A DNA stretch of 64,000 nucleotides, taken from Nostoc sp. ATCC 53789. GTDB lineage: Bacteria > Cyanobacteriota > Cyanobacteriia > Cyanobacteriales > Nostocaceae. The DNA lies in NCBI RefSeq assembly GCF_009873495.1, contig NZ_CP046703.1:62001-126000 (forward strand). Direction: 5' to 3'. This document shows, piece after piece, positions 8,657 through 15,822 of this stretch. A program made the translations under genes and the position numbers. The stretch's first letter is position 1; each line of letters opens with the position of its first letter. Below the pieces are notes generated by a model. It was not told where the DNA came from and made no database searches. It saw only the letters and a list, made by a program, of their open reading frames with translations.

Positions 8657-9916
8657 ATGGAAGATTTGGCAATATTTCTGTCTAAGTCTTTGACGGGTTG
8701 GCTGGTTATTCAGGTGTGTTTAACGCTTGTTTTTATATGGTATCTGCGCTCATCTAAAAAAAACTTATTACCAGATGATCAGTTACCCAAAACAGCAGTG
8801 ATTCTTTGCTTACGCGGAGCCGATCCGTTTTTGCCTAGATGTTTGCGATCGCTCCTGAACCAAAACTATCCACACTATGATTTAAAATTGATCGTTGATA
8901 GTCACGAAGACCCCGCTTGGAAAATTGCCAGTGAAAGCATCACAGAGCAAGAAGCGACCAACGTTCAAATTAGCCCTTTGAGAATAGTACGCAACAATTG
9001 TAGTCTCAAATGTAGTTCCTTAGTCCAAGCTGTCCGTGAGTTGGATGATTCCTACAAGGTTGTTGCCTTAGTAGATGCTGATACCATAGTCCATGTAAAT
9101 TGGCTGCGAGAATTAGTCAGTCCTTTAGGTGATGCCAAAATAGGGGCGACAACAGGTAATCGTTGGTACGTACCTACAGGTAGGTATTGGGGATCTTTAG
9201 TGCGGTACATCGGCAATGTATCCACAGTTGTGCAAATGTTTATCTTTCAGATTCCTTGGGGTGGGAGTTTGGCTGTGAAAACAGAAGTGCTTCGCCAAAC
9301 AGAACTACTAGATAAGTGGGGACAAGCTTTAGGCGAAGATTTTATGATGCACGACATCCTCAAAAAACATGGGTTTCAGGTAAAGTTTGTGCCTTCGCTG
9401 CTAATTGTCAATCGTGAAGAGACTGATTTATCCAACTTAATCGACTATCTCAAGCGCTTGATACTTTATTCTCGACTGTATCACCCGCGTTGGCTAGCTT
9501 TAGTTAGTGAAGCTGTTTCTAGCATTTTGTTTCCTACCGCACTCATCATTTTAGTTCTAGAGTCCTTCTTGCAGGCAAAATGGGCAGCTGCGGCTCTCTT
9601 GTTGGGCTGCTATAGTGTCTATACTGTCGGATTACTCTTGATAATGCTCGTGTTGGAATTAGAGATACAGCGAGTGGTTCGCTCTAATGACCAGGCGATC
9701 GCAAAATTATCGGGTGCTACAATCATCAAAATGTTGATTGGAATTCCCCTAACACAGTGGGTTTATGGGCTAGCAATGCTATCATCCATTTGGATCTCAA
9801 CAGTCACCTGGCGCGGTGTCTCCTATCGGGTTCAAGGGCCTTGGAATGTCCGGCTAGTGGAATATCGCCCTTATCAATGGTTAGATCAGCCCATTGATGG
9901 CAAGGTATCTCTTTGA
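8657..9916 (+). CDS. Membrane GT2 glycosyltransferase, ceramide-glucosyltransferase-like
   Basis: Processive-type GT2 anchored in the membrane. One N-terminal helix (about 10-30) precedes the catalytic domain. It shows VILCLRGADPF, the DxD in LVDADTIV (about 137-144), the third acidic motif GEDFMMHD (225-232) and an RxxxxRW variant in RLYHPRW (273-279). Several helices form the C-terminus (about 290-390). This matches ceramide glucosyltransferase/HpnI-like enzymes, which act on membrane lipids. Lying between hgdA and the HglT-like gene, it is a good candidate for glycosylating long-chain diols or keto-ols. Specificity is inferred. Confidence 0.75.
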   Translation: MEDLAIFLSKSLTGWLVIQVCLTLVFIWYLRSSKKNLLPDDQLPKTAVILCLRGADPFLPRCLRSLLNQNYPHYDLKLIVDSHEDPAWKIASESITEQEATNVQISPLRIVRNNCSLKCSSLVQAVRELDDSYKVVALVDADTIVHVNWLRELVSPLGDAKIGATTGNRWYVPTGRYWGSLVRYIGNVSTVVQMFIFQIPWGGSLAVKTEVLRQTELLDKWGQALGEDFMMHDILKKHGFQVKFVPSLLIVNREETDLSNLIDYLKRLILYSRLYHPRWLALVSEAVSSILFPTALIILVLESFLQAKWAAAALLLGCYSVYTVGLLLIMLVLELEIQRVVRSNDQAIAKLSGATIIKMLIGIPLTQWVYGLAMLSSIWISTVTWRGVSYRVQGPWNVRLVEYRPYQWLDQPIDGKVSL

Positions 9917-10459
9917 ATTAAATCGCAAAATATGAACTAGGGCATGAAAGTTATTACACTAAACATTCCCTAGTCTTCAAATTATATTATCTTATATTTA
10001 GTAGAACTATATTAGCTATAACCCTTGTCAGAATACACACTTATTCTTGTTAATTATCAAAATGTATTTGCATAAACGACAAGGGTTTAGACAAATATAT
10101 TAAGGGGAATTTGGACTTAGTATTTTGGATGTTTTGATAGTTTCAACCTAGGTTTATATAGAGGTTGCAGTTGAGTCTAACATAGACCTAACCCCCAACC
10201 CCTTCCCTATAAGGGAAAGGGAGTAAGCCTCAAAACCTGAGAGGTTTGGAGAAAGGTCAGAGTCTACTGCACACAAACGAGAAGCACTATAAACATCCAT
10301 TTCACAATCGACAACTTCGGCTATTTGAAAATGCGTAAATCCTTAGTCTAATCGTATTAGTGGGAATTTCTGAGCTAGAAAATCAGAATGTTCATGAAAC
10401 ATAAGCTGCGTAAATCCTAAATTGAAAACCAGCATTTTCGTGAAAGATTCCCCTTTATT
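9917..10459. other. Intergenic region with a CCCAACCCC-type repeat
   Basis: No coding frame. At about 10184-10262 is the well-known cyanobacterial text CCTAACCCCCAACCCCTTCC, then TATAAGGGAAAGGGAG and a second arm near GAGAGGTTTGGAGAAAGG. The rest is AT-rich and presumably holds the promoter of the next glycosyltransferase gene. Confidence 0.55.
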
Positions 10460-11737
10460 ATGACTAAGCAAAAACTTCGCATTGCACTATTTACAGGATT
10501 GTACGCTCCTTTCTTGACTGGTGTTTCAGTCGCAGTTCACCAACGAGTTCGTTGGTTGCTAGAGCAAGGACATGAGGTTTTTTTAGTTCATCCACAAATC
10601 AGCGATCGCTACCCCAAAAATGTTGGCGATCGCCCCATGCCAGGTTTAGAGGAAATTCAGTCTTTCCCCAATTTCTCTGCTTACGCATTTCCCACAGAAC
10701 CACTGTTATTCTATAAGTCTCTTCCTCAACCGTTAAATTATCGGCATTGGAGTGATACCAAGTTGCTGGAGAAATTTAAGCCTGATATTATCTTGGTTGA
10801 AGAAGCCGCGCAAATGAGAGGTTTATACTCATTTTTCTTGCAAGGTTATGGTCGTCCAATTGGTGTTGAATACGCAAAACGAACAGGCACACCAATAATT
10901 TCACTTTTCCATACTGATATCGTTGCGTATATCAAATATTATTTTGGAGATAAATTCTTTAACTTTGTTCGTCCGATTGTTCCCGTTTTAGTCAAGCAAT
11001 TTAGTGAGTCTTATGACTTCAATTACTTTTCTTCTAAAGAACAACTCACTAAATACGAAGAATTGAAATGTCAACGCGCTGAATATGTCCCTTATCAAGG
11101 CATCGATTGCGAGAAATTTCATCCGCGCAATATTTGTTACAATCCCATTCCTAACGATAACCGACCAACTCTTTTGTTTGTCGGACGCATCACCCCGGAA
11201 AAGAATGTCAACCAACTACTTGATATCTTTCCAGTCATAGCTGCCAAAATTCCTGATGTTCATCTGGTGATTGTTGGTAGTGGCCCGATGGATGAAGAGA
11301 TTCGTCAGCGTGCCGAAAAATTTGGATCGGGTATTACTATATGGGGCGAATCCCACGGTACAGAACTTTTAGGGTGGTTTGCGAGAGCGGATGTTTTTGT
11401 CAACCCCTCTGTCACTGAAAACTTCTGCACTACAAATAACGAAGCCCTAGCATCTGGAACCCCTTTAGTTGCTGTTTTTGCACCCTCAACATCAGAACAG
11501 GTGTTTCCTGGTCGGAACGGCTTTCTTGCCCAACCCAACAACCCCACAGACTTTGCTCAAAAGGTGATTACGATTCTAGAAAATCCCGATTTGAAGGCAG
11601 ATATGACTCGGCACGCTCGCCCTTCCATACTTGAATTTGATTGGTCGGCATGTATGCAAAAACTTGAAGACAAACTTTACCAAATCGTCGAAGGATCTCA
11701 GAAGGTGAAGGTAGGTACTGGGATTATAAGACGTTAA
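10460..11737 (+). CDS. hglT: HglT-like GT4-type glycosyltransferase
   Basis: GT-B fold retaining transferase expected to add the sugar to the heterocyst glycolipid aglycone. The N-terminal half starts LRIALFTGLYAPFLTGVSVAVH, where the glycine-rich turn binds the acceptor. The C-terminal half has LLFVGRITPEKNVNQL (about 237-252) and the E-x7-E nucleotide-sugar motif in VTENFCTTNNEALASGTPL (about 316-335). Length 425 is typical. It is the last gene of the glycolipid block, as hglT is near hgdA in Anabaena sp. PCC 7120; the symbol rests on that synteny. It could instead be another SqdX/PimB-like transferase. Confidence 0.7.
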   Translation: MTKQKLRIALFTGLYAPFLTGVSVAVHQRVRWLLEQGHEVFLVHPQISDRYPKNVGDRPMPGLEEIQSFPNFSAYAFPTEPLLFYKSLPQPLNYRHWSDTKLLEKFKPDIILVEEAAQMRGLYSFFLQGYGRPIGVEYAKRTGTPIISLFHTDIVAYIKYYFGDKFFNFVRPIVPVLVKQFSESYDFNYFSSKEQLTKYEELKCQRAEYVPYQGIDCEKFHPRNICYNPIPNDNRPTLLFVGRITPEKNVNQLLDIFPVIAAKIPDVHLVIVGSGPMDEEIRQRAEKFGSGITIWGESHGTELLGWFARADVFVNPSVTENFCTTNNEALASGTPLVAVFAPSTSEQVFPGRNGFLAQPNNPTDFAQKVITILENPDLKADMTRHARPSILEFDWSACMQKLEDKLYQIVEGSQKVKVGTGIIRR

Positions 11738-11740
11738 ATA

Positions 11741-11796
11741 AATGAGTAATGAGTAATGAGTAATGAGTAATACCCATTACTTATTACTCATTACTT
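11741..11796. terminator. Candidate bidirectional terminator made of an inverted tandem repeat
   Basis: Four copies of AATGAGT are followed by ACCCATTACTTATTACTCATT, giving a stem of about 17 pairs with one wobble. It lies just past the hglT stop and before the convergent hisA gene. The arms are AT-rich repeats, so it may simply be a dispersed repeat. Confidence 0.5.
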
Positions 11797-12014
11797 CAAA
11801 ATTAAAGACAGTTGGAGTCGGGGATTTAAACCCCAACTCAACTGATACTACGTGTAATGGTTGGGGTCTTAAACCCTTGAATTTACGATAACTATTACAA
11901 ACACGATCGCTAGTATATACATGACTAGCGATCGCTAATTGTTGCGTGCGTTTGATCTCCTAGCCCTTTCAAGGTGGATAATATTGATCAACAAATCCTT
12001 TTTTAACCTCTTAC

Positions 12015-12099
12015 CTCTGTGTTCTCTGCGCCTCTGCGGTTTAAAAGTAATTTTTTTAAATGGAAGTCCCTAACCACTCCAGACGCAGAGAACACAGAG
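12015..12099. repeat. Dispersed inverted repeat with 16-base perfect arms
   Basis: CTCTGTGTTCTCTGCG (12015-12030) pairs exactly with CGCAGAGAACACAGAG (12084-12099). This is a common cyanobacterial interspersed palindrome. It could also act as a terminator for hisA. Confidence 0.75.
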
Positions 12100-12166
12100 A
12101 AAAAAAAGGCTTTTCTAAATCGCCAAAATCTTAACGAAACCTCGTCTACCTTGAGAACCGTAGTTT

Positions 12167-12248
12167 TGTAGGTTAGGTGCAGCGATCGCGCAACCCAACA
12201 TAAATAAGATGGTAATGTTGGGTTGCGTTTCACTCCACCCAACCTACA
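12167..12248. repeat. 82-bp nested hairpin repeat (GTAGGTTGGGT type)
   Basis: Outer arms TGTAGGTTAGGTG (12167-12179) and CACCCAACCTACA (12236-12248) pair with one mismatch. Inner arms CGCAACCCAACAT (12189-12201) and ATGTTGGGTTGCG (12215-12227) pair perfectly. It is a widespread Nostoc repeat family. Confidence 0.8.
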
Positions 12249-12445
12249 TCAATATATCTTTTAAAAAACTCTAGGTTTCAACATAGATGAGGTTTAAAAG
12301 CCATCACTTTACATAACACTCTTTTATTACTCTCGTCAGATTAAATTTGAAACCCTATTTTGGCGTTAGTCCGCGCAGGTGGACGAGAGTTTGTGTAGCC
12401 AATCGCTTGGATTATTCTCTCTACAGAGTCATAGAAGAGTGATAA

Positions 12446-13219
12446 TCAAGCAAAACTAGAAAAACCTAGATTGGGTGGAATATCCTGAATCCGCCCAGGG
12501 CCGATCGCTCGTAATGCTTCTTTGAGTAAAATATCCCCAGTATACAAAGCACGTCCGACGATTACGCCAGTCACGCCTTGAGGTTCTAACGCCAACAAAC
12601 TCAACAAATCGGTAACAGAACTTACCCCGCCAGAGGCAATTATCGGGATAGAAATTACCGCCGCAAGTTCTCGCAAAGCGTCTAAATTGGGGCCGATGAG
12701 AGTACCATCTCGGTGAATATCTGTGTAAATGATGGCGGCTGCACCCAATTCTTGCATTTGTACAGCCAGTTGGGTTGCTAAAACTTCTGAGGTTTCTAAC
12801 CAACCGCGAGTTGCGACTTGACCATTACGGGCATCAATGCCAATAATAATCTGTCCAGGAAATTCTGCACACAGTTCTTGCACTAGCTGGGGTTGTTCTA
12901 CGGCGATGGTTCCGAGAATTGCCCACTGTACGCCTAGATTGAATAATTGTTGGACGCTGGTGCGATCGCGCAATCCTCCACCAATTTCAATAGGCACTGA
13001 CACCGCGTGAGCGATCGCTTCAATTGCCCCCAGGTTTACTACTTTACCTGCTTTGGCACCATCTAAATCAACTATATGCAGTCTATTAGCACCCTGATCG
13101 ACCCATTGTTTGGCAACATCAACGGGATTTTCGCTAAAAACTTGCGAGCGATCGTAGTCTCCCTGATACAGTCGCACACATCGACCTTCTAGTAAATCAA
13201 TCGCTGGAATTACATCCAT
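12446..13219 (-). CDS. hisA: HisA, phosphoribosylformimino-AICAR-phosphate isomerase
   Basis: Catalyses the Amadori isomerisation of ProFAR to PRFAR, the fourth step of histidine synthesis, in the cytoplasm. The 257 residues form one (beta/alpha)8 barrel. It begins [20 protein letters not shown] with the catalytic Asp8; the second acid lies in [14 protein letters not shown]. Phosphate-binding loops are EIGGGLRD and [11 protein letters not shown]. It reads in the same direction as the upstream DUF3593 gene with a 35-base gap, so they may share a transcript. No histidine neighbours are present, as is usual in cyanobacteria. Confidence 0.95.
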   Translation of the reverse strand: MDVIPAIDLLEGRCVRLYQGDYDRSQVFSENPVDVAKQWVDQGANRLHIVDLDGAKAGKVVNLGAIEAIAHAVSVPIEIGGGLRDRTSVQQLFNLGVQWAILGTIAVEQPQLVQELCAEFPGQIIIGIDARNGQVATRGWLETSEVLATQLAVQMQELGAAAIIYTDIHRDGTLIGPNLDALRELAAVISIPIIASGGVSSVTDLLSLLALEPQGVTGVIVGRALYTGDILLKEALRAIGPGRIQDIPPNLGFSSFA

Positions 13220-13254
13220 TTACTTCTCCCTCATAACTTAATGCAATTAAAACC

Positions 13255-13566
13255 CTAGCTATCGCTGAGGTTTCTATTTTTGATTTGTAATTGCCTTACA
13301 GCTTGTCCAAAACCTAGCACAAGCAAGATGTTAGAAAGAGTCAAAAATAATTCTGCACCACCATGCAACCAATCTACATTGGCCAAAGACTCGCCATAAT
13401 GCAATTGGGCGTAAATTCCGGCTGGGATGGTGATAGCCACAAAAACGAGAGTACCGTAAAATCCATACAGCGCTAAACGCGGCATTTGCGGACTCCGCCT
13501 GATAAACCACAAGAAACCCAAATAGGGAAACAGTGAAAGTGCAAACAGGGTTTCTTTAGAAATCAT
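13255..13566 (-). CDS. DUF3593 family small membrane protein
   Basis: 103-residue protein with three predicted membrane helices (about 6-22, 30-52, 68-90), of unknown function. The family occurs in cyanobacteria and plastid-bearing eukaryotes, usually next to DUF2499. Motifs include LSLFPYLGFLWFIRRSP and VDWLHGGAELFLTLSNILL. The start has GGAGGG five bases upstream. The DUF2499 partner lies 1.7 kb upstream on the same strand, on the far side of the iscB insertion. A pigment- or photosynthesis-related membrane role is only a guess from phyletic pattern. Confidence 0.8.
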   Translation of the reverse strand: MISKETLFALSLFPYLGFLWFIRRSPQMPRLALYGFYGTLVFVAITIPAGIYAQLHYGESLANVDWLHGGAELFLTLSNILLVLGFGQAVRQLQIKNRNLSDS

Positions 13567-13567
13567 C

Positions 13568-13633
13568 TAACCCTCCAGGAGACTCCCATCAAAACTGGTA
13601 CTCCAGTTTGATGGCGAGAGGAATGGAGGGTTA
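13568..13633 (-). repeat. Terminal-type hairpin downstream of iscB
   Basis: Arms CATCAAAACTGG (13587-13598) and CCAGTTTGATG (13603-13613) form an 11-pair stem with one bulge. They are framed by TAACCCTCC (13568-13576) and GGAGGGTTA (13625-13633). Resembles the subterminal hairpins of IS200/IS605 elements. It also carries the Shine-Dalgarno of DUF3593. Confidence 0.55.
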
Positions 13634-13703
13634 ATTGTGAAACGTTCCTTGAATGCATTTGTGCGTCAGCACAAACAATGAGAGGAACAGTTGAGCAATT
13701 AAC
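13630..13703 (-). terminator. Nested 74-nt hairpin just after the iscB stop
   Basis: Three concentric perfect stems: GTTAATTG (13630-13637) with CAATTAAC (13696-13703), GTTCCT (13644-13649) with AGGAAC (13683-13688), and TTTGTGC (13658-13664) with GCACAAA (13669-13675). It starts 7 bases past the iscB stop codon. There is no U-run, so it may be a structural end of the element rather than a classic terminator. Confidence 0.55.
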
Positions 13704-13710
13704 AAGCCTC

Positions 13711-15072
13711 TTAACTTGCATACGAATAACCATCCTTTTTGTGAACAGTTTTACAATATTTGTAAGATATACCTTGGACTAATCCCTGCTTAGTTGAAAG
13801 ATTAAAACTACCACTACTCCTGACTGCGACTCTTCCAACATATTGACCCACCTTTTTACCAGTGGTGACAACTGCTTTGACGATATCCCCAGTCTGAAAA
13901 CCTTTAACAAATTTGAACCTGGGAACATAGCGCGAAGGAAAACCGTGTTTATCAGTACGACATGACTGTCTAGAACCATGTCCATTAGCTGTAATTAACA
14001 ATGGCTTAACACCTCTAATATTTAAAATCGGAGTAGAAACACCCACAGCCGCAGCATCCAACCAGTGTGATTTCTCTAAATTTTGTTGGCTACGATTGAA
14101 TTTAGTTAAACCACCGGAGCCTGTTTCTACTGGTAATCCAGTTGTCTTTAATGTATTCAATAATGCGAATCTAGTGGTATTAACTGCTGCTGCATCAGCC
14201 AATGGTCTTTTTGCTTGTTTCAAGATTTTCTCTAATCTAGAAGGGTCAGTTTTAAGAAACTCTTTAATATCCTTAGTCCCTTTTTTTGTGTTGCATTTTT
14301 CGCAACTCAAGCTGAGATTTGTAATTGAATTAGAACCTCCTTTTGCTCTTGGGTAGATGTGTTCTATCTGTAATGGCACGTCTTTAACTCCACAATAAGC
14401 GCATTGTCTACCCCATTTTTCAAGTAAATATTCTCTCGTTTCGTAACCAGCAAGCGTACCTTGTTGATACAATGAGCCTTGAATGTCTGGGTTACGCATC
14501 AATTGCATATCAAAGCGTACTAATTCCTGGCTAATGGCTGTGATCGGAGCAAAGCGTCGCAACTTCTCAATCCAAGTTTTGATATTTTTAACACGACTTT
14601 GCAAACTTGGTGCTAACCATCCTGGTGGACGAGTTCTATTCAAGAATCTTGGTTTGCGATATCTAGTTTTTCTGGCGCGTCTGCTACGCCTTAATTGCCT
14701 CCTTGAGGCAAGAGCATCCCTAATTGTAAAGCCCCTATGCTTTAATTCAGCCGCAAATACAACCTCTCCAGTTGAGTCGTTAACTAGTGCGATTCCAGTT
14801 ACTTTTGCACCAGGATCAATTTTTAATCTTAATGGTGATATCGGTGAAGCAGTTCGAGTCTTCTCTGCGAGACGCTCCGCGAAGGCGGTTCCCGTCGAGT
14901 CGAAACTGCTGAACCCGATGGGAGAATCTGGGAACGATTCAACAAGAATTAAAGTGAACGGAAATTGTCTATAAATTGCTGCTTTTTTGTTTCTTAGTAA
15001 TTGCCTCGCTTGCGCTGGATGAATTGGATTTAGTGGTGCTTTTTCGGAATCAATTACAAATACTTTGGACAT
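13711..15072 (-). CDS. iscB: IscB, RNA-guided RuvC/HNH endonuclease
   Basis: Cas9-ancestor nuclease of IS200/IS605-type elements; cuts DNA at sites chosen by an omega-RNA guide. Order seen in 453 residues: PLMP-like N-domain (KAPLNPIHPAQARQLL, 11-26); RuvC-I LKIDPGAK with Asp86; Arg-rich bridge helix SRRQLRRSRRARKTRYRK (123-140); RuvC-II SQELVRFD with Glu183; HNH with zinc pairs C224/C227 and C257/C260, catalytic-type EHI (His238), Asn252 and Asn261; RuvC-III HWLDA with His336 and Asp339; basic C-terminus with KFVKGFQTGDIVKAV. All catalytic residues are present, so it looks functional. Residues about 45-80 are some 25 longer than in known IscB proteins, because of a repeat insertion. Start ATG has a strong GGAGGGG upstream. 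No tnpA is nearby. Confidence 0.93.
   Translation of the reverse strand: MSKVFVIDSEKAPLNPIHPAQARQLLRNKKAAIYRQFPFTLILVESFPDSPIGFSSFDSTGTAFAERLAEKTRTASPISPLRLKIDPGAKVTGIALVNDSTGEVVFAAELKHRGFTIRDALASRRQLRRSRRARKTRYRKPRFLNRTRPPGWLAPSLQSRVKNIKTWIEKLRRFAPITAISQELVRFDMQLMRNPDIQGSLYQQGTLAGYETREYLLEKWGRQCAYCGVKDVPLQIEHIYPRAKGGSNSITNLSLSCEKCNTKKGTKDIKEFLKTDPSRLEKILKQAKRPLADAAAVNTTRFALLNTLKTTGLPVETGSGGLTKFNRSQQNLEKSHWLDAAAVGVSTPILNIRGVKPLLITANGHGSRQSCRTDKHGFPSRYVPRFKFVKGFQTGDIVKAVVTTGKKVGQYVGRVAVRSSGSFNLSTKQGLVQGISYKYCKTVHKKDGYSYAS
14849..14909. repeat. Nostoc palindromic repeat inserted in frame in iscB
   Basis: Arms GCAGTTCGAGTC (14849-14860) and CGAGTCGAAACTGC (14896-14909) flank TCTGCGAGACGCTCCGCGAA, the hallmark of a widespread Nostoc dispersed repeat. 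It lies wholly within iscB, codes for about residues 55-75, and keeps the frame open. It falls in the linker between the N-terminal domain and RuvC-I. Confidence 0.75.
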
Positions 15073-15290
15073 TTCTGCCCCTCCTTTCGGGTAAAGTTAG
15101 CCTGGACAATGATTTCAAGGCTTTTTACGTCAACGACACTAGCTTCAACCCAATATGCTTGTTTAATCGTTGACCTTAGAGCTACAAACTGGCACGTATT
15201 TGTAGGTAAGATGACCTGAAAATCGTAGTGAGTTAACACGCTTGTCGGGTAAACTCTGGGCGATTAATTGCCCCTACCATATTGCTCTTA
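15073..15290 (-). ncRNA. Candidate omega-RNA (HEARO RNA) of IscB
   Basis: The non-coding leader of iscB, read on the minus strand, folds into several local stems: CTACAAA/TTTGTAG (15182-15188 with 15199-15205, 10-base loop), GTCAACGA/TCGTTGAC (15129-15136 with 15167-15174), and GCCT/AGGC (15100-15103 with 15118-15121). TCGGGTAAA occurs twice on the plus strand (15087-15095 and 15245-15253). Known IscB omega-RNAs lie directly 5' of iscB and run into the ribosome-binding site. Here the 3' end would be the CCCGAAAGGAGGGG just before the ATG. The guide would be at the 5' end, near 15260-15300; the exact end is unknown. Confidence 0.65.
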
Positions 15291-15309
15291 GCAATTGGTG
15301 GTGGGTAGT

Positions 15310-15645
15310 TTACTGCTCTAATTTGATAGGTTCTGGTTCAACAGTGTTAGAAGATTTGGTAGAACGCCAAATCAAAAACGCTGCTGCCCAAAGCGTAAAA
15401 TTACCAACTAAGGTCATGGTAGCTTGAAGTGTTACCAGCCATTCCAGAGATTCGGCGTTGTCAAAATAATGCCAGGTACAAGCACACATAGCGCTAACTA
15501 AAGCTGGTAACATAGCAAGGGATAATCCCCACCAATTGCGGTTATTAGTGAGTTCGCCGTAAGTCCAGATTAACCAAATGGCAACAATCCACTCTATAAC
15601 GCTAGAAATATGAATAATCCAGGTGGGAATCGATAGGGTGTGCAT
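15310..15645 (-). CDS. DUF2499 family membrane protein
   Basis: 111-residue protein with three or more membrane helices, of unknown function, found in cyanobacteria and plastid lineages. Recognisable features are the N-terminal HTLSIPTWIIHISSVIEWI, GLSLAMLPALVSAMCACTWHYF and a final helix FTLWAAAFLIW. It is normally next to DUF3593. Here the pair has been parted by the iscB insertion but both remain intact and on the same strand. Confidence 0.8.
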   Translation of the reverse strand: MHTLSIPTWIIHISSVIEWIVAIWLIWTYGELTNNRNWWGLSLAMLPALVSAMCACTWHYFDNAESLEWLVTLQATMTLVGNFTLWAAAFLIWRSTKSSNTVEPEPIKLEQ

Positions 15646-15822
15646 AAGAAAGTTAGGAATTAAAGACGCGGAATTTAGTGTCTGTACTGGAGTTAAGAGT
15701 CAATAGTATTAATTTTTTTGTTTTTCTATGGTCTTATTTTCCTACAATACAATTCATCTTTTGTTGGCAGGATGGCATCAACGTTTTAAAAAAAGTTGTT
15801 AATCTAAAATCTAAAATCCAAA

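Larger units (their letters stand above)
11738..12445. other. Repeat-rich gap between hglT and hisA
   Basis: About 700 bases between convergent genes. It contains an inverted tandem repeat (11741-11796), a GGGGATTTAAACCCC palindrome near 11819-11834, a palindrome ending GACTAGCGATCGC near 11923-11936, and two long dispersed hairpin repeats listed separately. No gene is seen. Confidence 0.6.
13568..15290 (-). mobile_element. Stand-alone IscB element inserted between DUF2499 and DUF3593
   Basis: About 1.7 kb separates two genes that normally neighbour each other. It contains an omega-RNA-like leader, intact iscB and terminal hairpins, and no tnpA. Ends are approximate. On the downstream side TAACCCTCC (13568-13576) and GGAGGGTTA (13625-13633) are exact inverted copies around a CATCAAAACTGG/CCAGTTTGATG hairpin. 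On the upstream side the last DUF2499 codon is at 15310. IS200/IS605 elements end in hairpins of this sort. Confidence 0.6.

Noticed and set aside
8354-8657. Two small open frames on opposite strands in the palindrome
   Set aside because: Low-complexity Gly/Pro/Thr peptides created by the inverted repeat; no gene.
14483-14974. 163-residue plus-strand frame opposite iscB
   Set aside because: Shadow of the IscB coding strand; the minus-strand protein has complete catalytic motifs.
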